Origin: Gari tellinella
Lineage: Eukaryota; Mollusca; Bivalvia; Cardiida; Psammobiidae
Reading direction: 5' to 3'
Assembly: GCA_922989275.2 (NCBI GenBank)
Contig: OV277871.1
Span: 61,153,848-61,217,847, forward strand
DNA: 64,000 nt
Made by a program: the position numbers and the translations under genes. Below the pieces are notes generated by a model. That model was given only the letters and a program-made list of their open reading frames with translations, was not told the origin of the DNA and searched no databases. Below are positions 46,358-57,723 of this stretch, one piece after another (positions within the stretch are counted from its first letter, which is position 1; each line of letters opens with the position of its first letter).

Positions 46358-47884
46358 TTTCATTTCTTCAGGGAGATTCAATTTATATATATTTCTAGTT
46401 TAATTAGTTTAATGAACCAATTTGATCTATATGAGTTAATTTGGAACAACTTGGTCCATTTAGTTCGCGCTTAGCATTCACTTGACTTGAAAGGCTACCA
46501 TAAATAAGTGCCGAAAAAACATGGAAACAAATACGGAATCCAAAACCGTCATACAAGCCCGTACACCCTGCCGAATAACCGTGTAACTAATATTTTATGA
46601 AAAAGAAATTTAAACAAAAATTACAGAGCTAAAGTCCCTCCCTGTAATACCCAGAAGAGAGTACGGCCGTCTATATTCATGACGACATCAAGTAAACTCT
46701 TAGGTATAATAATGAAACTTCAGTAAGGCAAAATAAATAAATACCTCTGTTTCCGGTAACCCGACCGACCCTAGTTTTTCCCTCCGACCCTAAACTTTCT
46801 TTTTCATTTTTTCGAAAAATGTATGGGTGAATGTCGGTCATTTTTGCGGAGCATGTGTGTAATAGAAGCTATTCTCCACTTAATAGTTTAAAAAGCACCT
46901 TTAAAGTTGATTTTTAAATAAGATTTAGTAGGAATCTAAGTGAATTTTTATCTAAATCTGTCATAAAGTACCTTCTTTGCAGATATGATCTGCTAGTTAA
47001 TAAACCATTGACACATTCAACATGCAGGCAACACATTTTATTGACACATTTGATATGCATACAAAAAATTCCAAAACATTATTAAATCAATCTGTCATAA
47101 TTATAAACGTCACTACTTTACCGGTTTGGTATACCAATATTTGTTAACAACCGTACTAGTTTAAATGTTTAAGGTAAATTTGGTAATGGGACCTATCAAT
47201 TAAATCGACAATTTGAATTGATATTTTAAGGGGTTTTATGTTTTATATGGCCCAGGGCTCTGCAAAGCAAAACACATTCATATATGATTTTCCGACCGTC
47301 TTTTTTAATTTTTTTGGGTATGTAATAGGAAACACAGTTACTTTTATGTTTGGTGTAAGATAGTGGATTTTGGATGCCCGATGTTTTAGTGTTGCGTTAT
47401 TAAAAATGGATGAAAATAATTTAGTTTAAATCCTTTAAATCATATTCTAACATGACAGGTGTTTTTGTCACAATAAAAAAAGAGGAAGATCATCGTGATA
47501 TATATGAGACGTTTTACAACGATCTTCCCTACCCCGTCCCTTCCGTGGTTAAATGACGTGACGTGACATGCATTCATACGTTACCATTTTTGAAAATTCA
47601 AACGTTATTCCTATAACCCGTAAAGAACATATCATTTTAAACAAGTCAAGTTATTTGTCATTTTCCCATTGTTCTGTCGTGTTTCATATAATGTTTATTC
47701 TGTGCCAAATGGTGGATAGGTAAATATGTATTGCGTGTTTGAAATTCCCTGCTGTGCGTAAGATTGTAATTCAGCCGGAAATCTGCATCCGCAGAAGAAA
47801 TAATTGCAAAACATTTGATTTGCTTTCTACTGAATTTCTTTAAATCTGGTCCCGTTAGAATAGAAATAATCTATGCTCAATATG
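46358..47884. other. AT-rich stretch, no gene seen
   Basis: No credible reading frame, tandem repeat or element end was found in these ~1.5 kb. Confidence 0.4.
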
Positions 47885-48005
47885 TTGTTAAACGGTATTT
47901 TACAACGGCTGATCGTTGTGATGCGCCGGAATTGAACACTCGACCTCAGTGGTCAATTCTTGGGCATCACAACTCCAAACCGTTGTAAAATACTGTTTAA
48001 CAAAA
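47885..48005. repeat. Palindromic hairpin
   Basis: TTGTTAAACGGTATTTTACA and ACGG pair with CCGTTGTAAAATACTGTTTA. Inner arms are GTTGTGATGC / GCATCACAAC and AATTGAACAC / TGGTCAATT. The tip sequence ACTCGACCTCAGTG is only loosely like the other tips. Confidence 0.8.
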
Positions 48006-48049
48006 GAAGAACATAGATTCTTTCTTAAATAGCTCTGCAGTATAAAATT

Positions 48050-48190
48050 CGTTATACTGTGTTTTCCCAGGGTACGTGAGGATTTAATCCCGGCTGGTAA
48101 AACCATGTAATCCTCGCCTAACGGCTCGGGCAACATTGTTTTCCTCAGCCGGGAATAAATCCTCACGTACCCTGGAATAATCAGTATATA
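48050..48190. repeat. Palindromic hairpin, family II member 2
   Basis: Same inner stem and tip (CTCG-CCTAACGG-CTCG, 48113-48128) as 46000-46141. The middle stem is CCAGGGTACGTGAGG with its exact inverse, differing from member 1 on both arms together. Confidence 0.9.
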
Positions 48191-49157
48191 ACTATTAATA
48201 GTTCGACTTTTATCAAAGAAATTCGCGTCAAATACACGTCACATACAATTCAGCCATAAATCAAAGAGATAAAAACATCACCTTTTTATATAATATATTC
48301 CCTATTTTGAATATTGTTTTCTTCAACTGTGTATTTGCTAAGTCGTTTTGGCAGCGAAGTGTTAACTTGGTCACTGTCGCCTTCATGTGCACTGATATTT
48401 GCCAACAGGTTGAAATTTGGTCAGCCCTTTATAATACAAGCACAATCTGTAATTAGGATCAACACTATATAATACTTATAGCAATGCATATTAGATAGAA
48501 ATACTGACACTCAGATGTTAATATTTAAGTGCAGACGACATGCTAGCAGTAATGGGGCTCAAAACCTGTAGATTGTATCTGTTCACACATATTTGTATTT
48601 CCGAGTGGCAAGGCTGTCACTTCCTACAGACAAACGAAATATTCACACACAGCTATCGTTTTGTTCTTATACGAGAAGTTGGCAATTCCAATTGAGATCT
48701 TAGTTAAGTATTCTGACATATTGAGTATTGTATAAAAACACAATTTATTTATTAGTGAAATCTCTTATCATCTCTGATTATGTTATGCACCTATGAGTAT
48801 TCTTAATTATACGCGTGCTGGTATTACTAATACGCCCTTAAAACAGTCCTAAATGTTGATCCCTGGGGAATGCTAATTTCAAGCACTTATCATATTAATT
48901 CATATAATTGTTGTTGCGACATTTGAATAGCGACAGCCCTATGCTTGTGTAGTATGAGGCGTTTTACGGCGCGTGCATGGATGTGTTTAGTTGTTTATGG
49001 TCGAAGTATGGTAGACGAAATGAGCACATAGTAAGTACATTTGATTAAATAGCTTAGACAAAATACGTTTGGGCGTTAACATTTGTCTGACTGTCCTGGG
49101 ACAGTACACAATGAGCCAGGGCAAGTTATTTTTCAATATATTTCTCCGACAGGCGTC
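48191..49157. other. AT-rich stretch, no gene seen
   Basis: No reading frame or repeat that I can support. Confidence 0.4.
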
Positions 49158-49345
49158 TGTAGCAGCCCTATATATAACCAGGCCCCATATGTAACTACGA
49201 GGACCTTAATGTAACTAAAGGGCCCGAATTGACGTCAAAACATGAGTGGCCCTAAATGTAACTAAAAGTGGCCCTATTTGTAACTACTGCCCTATATATG
49301 TAACTGCGGGTGATCTAACTGTAACTAGGACCAATGTCAAAATCA
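49158..49345 (+). mobile_element. Solo, decayed end of the GACGTC-type TIR element (copy 4)
   Basis: Starts TGTAGCAGCCC and contains degenerate GGCCCTAnnTGTAAC motifs, TTGACGTCAAAA and AGGACCAATGTCA. The preceding bases are GGCGTC, one change from GACGTC. No matching right end was found downstream in the window. Confidence 0.75.
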
Positions 49346-49559
49346 CTTTTATCAAGGGTGGAAAACGTTTTGTATAGTACCATCATTCAAACCAGCATCA
49401 TAATCAATGCCATTCCCCTACCATAATCCCTACATTAATAGTGCTGCAACTCGAGGGCCGTTTTGGACACCTAACCGGTCTCCATCTGTAAACAAAGGTT
49501 TCTATATACCAAAATATTCGTACAAGTGTGTAGATTATGAAACTGCTTGTTGCAGTTGT

Positions 49560-50850
49560 GATATCTATGGGCCAACATCGCTATTCAAGATGGCGTCCAA
49601 GATGGCCGCCACAAACATGAAATATCACGAACATACTACGTGTACCTATTGCAATTATTTTCTGATTATTCTACTAAAGGTGATGCAAATGCACTTTGAA
49701 CATTATAAAGGAGTCATAGTATTCACGTGATGTGAATAAAGACCGTTTAACACTTATACAGATATCAAAACGTTCAAAATGGCGTCCAAGATGGCCGCCG
49801 TAATCATAAAAATATCACGCACACACTAACTTTTACAATAATTTTCTTATGGTTTTACTAAAAGGGGTGACAATACAAGCTGAACATTACAAAAGAGTCA
49901 CACTGTTCACTTTATGTGAATAAAGACCGTTTAAACCTTATACTACGAACAGAATGTTCAAATATGGCCTCCAAGATGGCTCCTAGAAATATAAAATTAT
50001 CATAAAAATACTATCTATGATTATACGTTTCTTTATGGTTTCACTGAAAACGATGACAATGCACTTTGGATATTATAAGAGTCATATTATTCAAAAATCT
50101 TAATATTGACATTTTTACTATTCTACTAGGAACAAAATATTCAAAATGGCGTCAAATATGGCCGCCACAAACTTAAAAATATCACGCACATACCAATTAT
50201 TACAATTATTTTCTTAAAAATTTACTAAAATTGATTACAATTGACTTTGAACGTTACAAAAGGGTCATTCTATTCACATATTGTGTATAAAGACCGTTCA
50301 ATCCTTACACTGCGAATAGAATATTCAAATATGGCGTCCAAGATTGCCGCTACATGCATAAAAGTTCATGAACATACTATTACAATTGGTTCCTTATGGT
50401 TTGACTAAAACAGATGACAATCTATTTTGAACATTGCAAAATGGATACCCTATTTATCACAACATATGTTTTACCCTTACACAACGAACAAAATGTTCAA
50501 GAAAGCGTCAAAGATGGCCGACACAAGCAGAACATATATAGAACATTGCATAACAATTATTTTCGTATGGTTTGGCTAAAAATGAGAACAATGGACTTTG
50601 AACATTACGAAAAGAGCATATAATGTATGTGTATAAACACCGTTTAACCCTTTCACTTCAAACAAACTGTTAAAGACGGCATCCAAAATGGTTAGCACAA
50701 ATATAAAATATCACCAAGATACTCACTACGTATTATAATTGCCTTCTTATGGTTTGACTAAAGGTTTAAACATTACAAAATAAACCTATTTTTCGCTTAA
50801 TGTGAACCATTCTATCGCAAACAAACATGTCCTCCGCTAAATTTATCTTA
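49560..50850 (+). repeat. Left arm array, about seven units
   Basis: Markers of the type ATGGCGTCCAAGATGGCCGCC occur at about 49591, 49784, 49972, 50147, 50335, 50507 and 50683. Units also share TTACAATTATTTTCTTATGG, TGAACATTACAAAAGAGTCA and TGAATAAAGACCGTTTAA, decaying inward. Confidence 0.9.
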
Positions 50851-51379
50851 CGTTTCAGTTTTTGATAGTGCTTTAAAAAGTGTTCAAAATAAGTAACAAT
50901 GTTATCTGTGTGTTTAGTTTCAATACAAAAAATGGTAGACGAAATGGCCGTCAGTCTTACAGTTACTTGTATTGCTCTTGATGCTTACTGACAATAGCCA
51001 ATTGTAATTGATTATGTCAATATGAACAAATATTGTCCAATATTACGGGTAGATGCCATACAATAATACATAAATCACTTTACCATATGACGTGACAAGA
51101 TCAATGACACCCATACTCGTACAATCTTCTCTGCGTCGACTGGTACTTGAGGCCGTTTCAATGGATCATTATTTGAATCTATCTGCTGATGCATGAGGGA
51201 CTGTTGATAGGTTGAGTTCTCTTTTCTTGAGGTCTTTTTCCTACAGTCTGCCTCCAGGTTTCTTTGCGCCAGTTTGTCCCCTCTTCCTCTTGGTGGTCAC
51301 TAAATGGTTACTTTGTGGAGCGAGTTGGGTTGCATGCGGTATACATAGCCAAAAAATCACTAAAATCGTAATCTAAATT

Positions 51380-53345
51380 GATTCTCTAACTGGTGGCATG
51401 ATGGTCTGATTCAGTAGTTCCGCATGCGAAATGGTGTTGGGTTAGAAGATCTTCAGAATACAGGTCTCGTTTCAGAAAACAGTGAGGTTGTTTTTCGATT
51501 ACATACAAAATAATGCCCTGTACTTTAACAGTTTGGCATTGATGCCTAAAATGCTGATCACCAAACTGGTCTGAGCATGACAAGTAGCAGTAATGATTCG
51601 ATGTAACTTTGGAACGTGAACGTGTGTCTTCTCTGAGTTGACGTTCAGACCTATATTATCGACAGTCGCACTTAGAACCATATATCTGTCTTGTTGAGAG
51701 ACCTGGTATCTGCTGGATAGTACTACGACGTCGTTCTACATAATATATCAGCCATCTGTTTTTGAATAACTGTTCTAAGATGTGTGCAAGAGATGCAGTC
51801 AATGGATGATCTTTCTGATCTTTCTTTCCAACAACCTGCCTGTTTTCGATGCAATATGGTGTCACAGTTACGCATTTGAAAATGATATGACTGAAGAGAT
51901 TGCTGGTGAAAGAAAGAAGTGTAATGTTTTTCAGTTGTTGCAGTTTCCCGAATCACATTTCTGGGACAGTTTCATTACAACTCCTTTCTTTCTGTCATCT
52001 GGTATATCCGCTTTGTCCAAAAATGTTTTGAAGAATAAGCAGCAATAGCCGTTGTTTTTTCAGATACTTCACTTTCACCAAGCCAACAAACATTCCATCC
52101 TCCTCAAAGGGACTTCTCATACATAGGCATACGGGACCTCATGTAATATGATAGGTTCCACGTTAATGTCAATCTCTTTATCCACCTTAGTTATTTATGC
52201 AAATATTGTGTGACTTTGGCATGTAAAGGATACATTAGAACTGTTCTCCCCATCGTTAGAGTTCTGTTGCCTCATATGCAGCAAGAAAGTCATTTACTGA
52301 CAGGTCTTGAAGTATGCCTTTGTACAATTAAAGTTTCTTGCTAGTTTGGTAGATTCTCATTATGTTTTGAATTTCAGCAGTGATCTCTGCACATACCGGT
52401 ATTGCATGTCAAATAAATTTTTCTCTTACCTTACTGAATTTCAAGACGTTTGGACGTGTAAAATGCAACAGGTCCCTCTTATAATATTTGTGACTTGGCC
52501 TCTTGAAAATGATTCATTAACTTACAGTTTCCTCTCAACTATTGCCTTCCATGTGTTTGCAGATATCCACTAAACATTTGTACTTTTTGTGTGTCATGGT
52601 GTAGCAGTTGTCTTAAACATTGTTTTTCTGAAGTTCCAAATAGTGTTAACTGTGCCCTTCTGAAGAATACTGAATCTGATTTTTTCAGCCCGACATCGTA
52701 GCTGTCCTTAACTGTCGGGTCTATCAATTTGGGGACATATCATCCGGTCTTAACTGGACGACCAGCTACTAAGTTATTGTCAAAATACGTCTGCTTACCA
52801 CATCACTCGATTATCTTTAAGAGAAAACCTGCTGATGTTGGTAACGATAATGTGGTCTATCTGACTGTTGCTGTTCCTGTCAGGCGATGCCCATTTGTAC
52901 TTTTAGATAGTCTTGTGTGTAAATAGGTTACCGCCTTCGATGAACTCATCATCTTTACCTTGTCTAATAAGCATTTCACAGTTACCTATGAAGTTGCGAG
53001 TCCTTATTTAGATTATTCCATTTCGATCCATGAATCTCGCTCTGTTACTGTTGTTGCTTCCAACTCATGTTTTTAAGTCACCTAATAGCAGTATGCCATC
53101 ATGTTTTGAGCTATACAAGTTGTCCTTGACCTTTTTCTTGGCAATGTCTGTTGGTGCACAAAACTTGTATGAACCCTTATCCTTGTTTCTCAATATATAT
53201 ATGCAAACAACTTGAATGTGGGAGAGACGTTTAGTAACTAAGCATGTCATGAGGATCTCAACCTTGTTACTCACAGGCAACATTACAAATATTTTGAACC
53301 AAAGACGGAAATTAGCAGACAATAAGTTTGTTGGCAGGAGATACA
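51380..53345 (-). pseudogene. Decayed LINE with endonuclease and RT traces
   Basis: On the minus strand, KHDGILLLGDLKT followed after a stop by VGSNNSNR matches the GDLNA-x-VG motif of apurinic-type LINE endonucleases. Further on, KWASPDRNSNSQIDHIIV matches their SPDG-x-NQIDHI motif, then a degenerate ADV-x-SDHHLV-like segment (ADVFDNNLV). At 51500-51680, DNIGLNVNSEKTHV resembles the GL-x-IN-x-KT segment just after the RT YADD motif. Many stops and frameshifts separate these pieces. It is trapped between the foldback arms. Confidence 0.75.
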
Positions 53346-53349
53346 TAAA

Positions 53350-55200
53350 ACGATCTTTTTATACAGTAAGTTAACATGTTTCTTTTGTAATGTTAAAAGT
53401 CAATTTTCATCACTTTGAATCAAACCGTAAGAAAAAAACTGTAATAGTATAACGGTGATATTTTAAGTGTGTTGAGGCCAGGTCATATTGAATACTTTGT
53501 TCGCAGTAGATAGTTTAAATATATGTAGTTTTTATACACATATATACAAGTCTCTTTTGTAATATTCAAAGTTCATTGTCATAATTTTTCGTCAAACCAT
53601 GAGAAAACAAGTGTAATAATATGTGATAGTTTAGGTTTGTGGCGTGATGGCTATCTTAGACGTCATCTGGAATAATTTTCCTCCAGTAAAAGGATTAAGC
53701 TGTTATGATACACATGTTATGATACACATAAAGTGAATACTATGTCTCTTTTGTGATTATCAATGTTCATTGTCATCACTGTTGGTGAAGCTGTAATAAC
53801 AAAATGTAGTAGTATGTTCTGTGATACTTTTGATTTATGGTGGCCATCTTGGAAGTCATCTTGAATACATTAATTTAAGCAGGAGGCTGAAAGTCTTGAC
53901 ACACATACAATAATAATATACCTTTCTCTTTCTCGTAAATTTCCAAGTCATTTGTTATTACTTTTAGTCAAACCATCGAAAATTGGATAAGTTTGTATGT
54001 TAATGATAGTTTGTTGCATGGCGGCCGTCTTGGAATCTTGAATAATTTGTTCGCAGCAGAAGAATTAAACAACATAAAATGAATAATACATCCATTTTGT
54101 AATGTTTGGAGTCTATTGTCATCACTTTTAATCAAACCATAAGGAAACATTTGTACGAGTCAGTATGCTCTTAACGTTTTATATTTGTGACATCGTGGAC
54201 GCCATGATGAATATTTAGTTTGGAGTAGAAAGGTTTTAAAAATGGTCTTTATCCACATTAAGTGAATGACGTGTCTCTTTTTGTATGGATCAAAGCAGTA
54301 AGACGATTAAAAATGTTTATACACATGAAATGAATAATAAACCCCTATTGTAATATTTAGAAGCGACTGTTTTCACTTTTATTAAAACTATAAGAAAACA
54401 TTTGTAATAGTAAGTATATATCTTTTTGACATTTCATATTTGTGGCAGCCATTCGTAAGCCATCTTGAATATTTCAATCTTAGTACAAGGGTAAACGGTC
54501 TTTCTCCACATTAAGTGAATAACATGTCTCTTTTTGTAAGGGTGAAAGTTCATTGCCTTACTGATAACCAACCTACATGTATATGAAAAAAGTAATAGTA
54601 AGTTCCTTGTATTTTCTGTTGTGGCGGCCATCTTGGACGCCATCTTTGACATATTGTTCACTAAGTAGGAGTAAAACTGTCTTTGTATGCATTAAATGTA
54701 TAATATATCCCTTTTGTACTGTCAAAGGTGCATTGTCATCTTTTTAGTTAACAATAAAGAAACCACTTATAATTAAATATAGTATTTTCGTGATAATTGT
54801 AAATTTGTTGCGGCCATCTTGGACGCCATATTTGAACATTCTGTTCGTAGTATAAGATTTAAACGGACTTTATTCACATTTAGTGAACAGTATGACTCTA
54901 TTTTAACCTTCAGTGTGCATTTAGTAAAACAATAAGAAAATAATTGTAAAAGTTAGTATGTGCGTGATATTTCTATGCTTATGGCGGCCATCTTTGACGC
55001 CATTTTGAACTTTTAGGTCGCTGTAGAAAGGTTAAACGGTCAATTTTGACATCACGTGAATAATATGACTCCTTTATAATGTCCAAGGTGCACTTGCATC
55101 ACTTTTAGTCGATTAATCAGAAAATAATTGCAATAGGTAGTACCTTAGTGATATTCCATGTTTGTGGCGGCCATCTTGGACGCCATCTTGAATAGCGATG
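53350..55200 (-). repeat. Right arm array, about ten units
   Basis: Inverse of the left arm. GGCGGCCATCTTGGACGCC-type markers lie at about 55175, 54985, 54810, 54630, 54450, 54195, 54020, 53840, 53650 and 53470, becoming more degenerate inward. Confidence 0.9.
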
Positions 55201-55347
55201 TTGGCCCACAGATATCACAACTGCAACAAGCAGTTTCGTAATCTACACACTTGTACGAACATTTTGGTGTATAGAAACCTTTGTTTACAGAGGGAGACCG
55301 GTTAGTGCCAGATTTAGGCATGATATTAGGCCTCGGTTGCAGCACTA

Positions 55348-55699
55348 TAAAGGGTTTTTGGACAAATTGTTTTAAGTTTGATATTATGGGTTAAAGCAGT
55401 GAACTTAAAAAAATTTTTTATTTATGACATGTCTTTGTTCTTTACTTGCCCCGAATCAGCAGATTAAAATCTTTTGGACGGGGTTGTAGATGTGAAGACT
55501 TCGTCTCTGCATTCGTATCATAGAGTATAATTCGCACAAAACAGTGCCATTGGCTAACTACAGTGTCGTTTCATAAAATTCATACAATACAGTGATGTTT
55601 GCATAATACAGCGTCATTCACACAATACAGTTCTCTTAATACATTGGCATTCCATAATATAAATAGAGTAACATTTATACAATACAGTGTCATTCGTAC
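55348..55699. other. Short repetitive stretch
   Basis: From about 55560 a ~30-bp theme (ACAATACAGTG with CATTC or TTTGC) recurs up to 55735. No gene. Confidence 0.45.
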
Positions 55700-56220
55700 A
55701 ATACAGTGCAATTTGCACAACATAGTGACATTCATCTTGTGACCCTTCAGCATTTTCGTATAATCAAAATGGCGGATAAAATGGCTACCCAAAATGCGTT
55801 AAAAACTACTCTAAAATTTAGCATTCATAATTTGATTACTTGACTAATTTGACCCCACCATAGTGTAAGTTATTACTGAAAGGATGATACATATGATTGA
55901 ACTGTTACGGATGACATATTGTCACCCTTGAGCATATCTGTATATTCAAAATGACGGCTAAAATGGTTACCGAAATGCTTTAAAAAAAAAAAGGTCAACA
56001 AATCAGCATTCATAATTTCTTTTTCCTAATTGATTTGATCTCACCATTATGATATTCGTTATTGAAATGGTCATTCTATTGAAATGTTACGGGTGACATC
56101 TTTTCATCATTGAGTGTGGCCGTATATTCAAGATGGCGGCCAAAATAGTGACGGAAATTTTGTTTTTTAGCAATAAAAAGTCCAAAATTCAACAATCATA
56201 CATTTTTTATTCTTCACTGA
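55700..56220. repeat. Three ~180-bp tandem units with ATGGCGGC motifs
   Basis: Each unit has TTACGGGTGACAT or a variant, a TATTCAAAATGGCGG / TATTCAAGATGGCGGCC core (55765, 55945, 56130), AAATGGTTACC and a T-rich tail. They resemble the foldback and Academ subterminal repeats in the core motif only. Confidence 0.75.
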
Positions 56221-56284
56221 CTTGATATCAACGTAATTATACTTAGTATTAAAAAAAACACCTTCAAAGTCTCAGAAAAAACAA

Positions 56285-56590
56285 GTAACACCCAAACCAA
56301 GTACCTCAGGTGTGCCTTTAGCAAAGTATAGAAAAAGATGTCATTCTTCAGACAGTTCTTCATCTGAAGATTTAGATGTTGAAGAGTCTAAAAAATGCAT
56401 TGTTTGCAAACAATATCAACCAGAAAATCTTGACAAATTTCCATATCTGAAAGTAGTAACTTGGGGAAGGTGTGTTTCTTGTGGTGGCTTGGTGCATTTA
56501 AAAGTTTGCACCTCAGTCAGGGTACTTAGAAGGGGGGGGGGGGGGGGTGTCCCTTCTACTGCCCTGGCTGCAGCTCTGAGGAATAGATAG
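56285..56590 (+). pseudogene. C-terminal zinc-finger tail of a pogo/Tigger-like transposase
   Basis: The frame reads TPKPSTSGVPLAKYRKRCHS, an acidic Ser-rich linker (SSDSSSSEDLDVEE), then KKCIVCKQYQP, WGRCVSCGGLVHLKVC and VRVLRR. That is the Cys/His finger seen at the C-terminus of pogo/Tigger-type (DDE_1) transposases in invertebrates. A run of about 15 G at 56533-56547 shifts the frame; a neighbouring frame gives CPFYCPGCSSEE and a stop at 56588, which would supply the final cysteines. The catalytic core is absent. Confidence 0.6.
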
Positions 56591-56934
56591 TTTTATATCT
56601 TACTTATTGTAAATATGTAAATAAGTTGAATGTTACTCTTTCATGAGGTTAAATACTCTTGTTATATTTTTTCTGAAACTATATAATCAAAAACGTACCC
56701 TGGACTATTATACAGTTAACATTTCGTGGTGTTAAACCTACTGTTCGAATTTTGGTTGGCGTCCTCTACTGGGAATTAATGAGGTAAGTGGGCTACCATG
56801 TTTTGTTTACATGGTTTCAGAACCGGTATGAGTTTCAATAACTTACCCATCGTATTATAGGTTGAAAATGACTAGTTTATCCAGTGTCTATGATGAAAAC
56901 AACTTTTATTCATCTAACAATTTGAAATTAACTT
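56591..56934. other. Spacer, no gene seen
   Basis: No reading frame, repeat or element end was recognised. Confidence 0.35.
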
Positions 56935-57385
56935 GAAAATGCTTAGGTGTTCGAATAATGGTGGTACCGGGATACATACAAAATATGAAAGCCCATGGGC
57001 CTACTGGTCAAAATGTTATAGCCATTTAAAGATTTTTACAAAAGTAGGTCAAATGTCAAGGTCAATGTCACAATGTCACAAAAGGTTTCATTGGTTGGAA
57101 AGGTCTCGACACGAGGAAGACAGATGCCAAGTATAACAGACCCAGGTGCAAAAATGCAAAAAAATATAGCCAATGTTAAGGTTTTTGGTTACAGTTTAAT
57201 TAAATAGTTCAAAGGTCAAGGTCAAATGGTCATAGACGTTGGTATGGGTTTAATGGTCTTGACACAAGAAATAAACATACAAAATATGAAAGCCCTGGGC
57301 CTACTGGTGCAAATGTTAAAGCCATTTAAAGATATTTTACAAAAGTAGGTCAAATGTTATGGTCACAAGGTCAAAAAGGTTTGAC
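56935..57385. repeat. ~150-bp units with AGGTCAA motifs
   Basis: CATACAAAATATGAAAGCCC at about 56972 and 57275, with a diverged middle unit (57127 onward). Each has AAAAGTAGGTCAAATG or AAAGGTCAAGGTCAAATGG. Like the array at 29690, the units carry direct AGGTCA-type half-sites. Confidence 0.65.
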
Positions 57386-57573
57386 TCTGTCGATATATCT
57401 AGATCTATATCTATGTGTAGACTCGGAAACGTGCCTGCACAACGGCCTTTATTTTTAGGTAACAGCAATTTATCGATCGCGCAAGCATCCATTAGTACGA
57501 TCGCTTATGACATTTACACCGGAAAAAACTTGGGTTGTTGCAGTTACCCCCCTTGAACGGTGGCATAGCCATC

Positions 57574-57723
57574 ATGGCGGCTAGTAGAACTGGTAACAAA
57601 AGAACGTCGGAAAGAGATTTGGAAGTTGCAAGTCAAGACGAATCTTCTGATAGTGAAAGTGAACCGGAGCCAGCCAAAGCTTTTCACAGACGAATTTCGA
57701 CGAACAGAGATATCCGCACGTCG
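57574..57723 (+). CDS. Possible first coding exon of a host gene (partial)
   Basis: ATG at 57574 in an ATCATGGCGG context opens a frame of exactly 50 codons, beginning MAASRTGNKRTSERDLEVAS. It has an acidic Ser/Glu stretch (DESSDSESEPEPAK) and then FHRRISTNRDIRTS. It is followed by GTACGT, a plausible splice donor, with a phase-0 boundary. The composition is that of a real N-terminus and not of the nearby repeats. The acceptor exon is not identifiable in the remaining 6 kb, which is mostly mobile DNA, so the gene would continue outside the window or has been broken. The family is not recognised. Confidence 0.35.

Larger units (their letters stand above)
49439..55347. mobile_element. Foldback element, 5.9 kb, with tandem-repeat arms
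   Basis: Left end TAGTGCTGCAAC; right end is its inverse, GTTGCAGCACTA. TAA stands outside on both sides, a possible 3-bp duplication. From TAACCGGTCTCC inward, about 150 bp are near-identical between arms, followed in each arm by an array of ~175-193-bp units. Between the arms lies a decayed LINE. The arms' conserved ends can be read as a Cys-rich frame (VDYETACCSCDI), but the same frame exists only because the arms are duplicates. The element type is unassigned; TAA flanks would fit PIF/Harbinger weakly. Confidence 0.8.

Noticed and set aside
47900..48166. 88-codon minus-strand frame
   Set aside because: It spans two hairpin elements and has no family resemblance.
49407..49730. 107-codon frame with a Cys-rich segment (VDYETACCSCDI)
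   Set aside because: It sits on the outer end of the foldback arm and runs into the subrepeats. Conservation between arms is explained by duplication, and changes between arms include four amino-acid replacements in about 40 codons.
51782..52048. 88-codon plus-strand frame with an FDAIW segment reminiscent of RT motif A
   Set aside because: The endonuclease and RT traces in this region are all on the minus strand; the plus-strand resemblance is too short.
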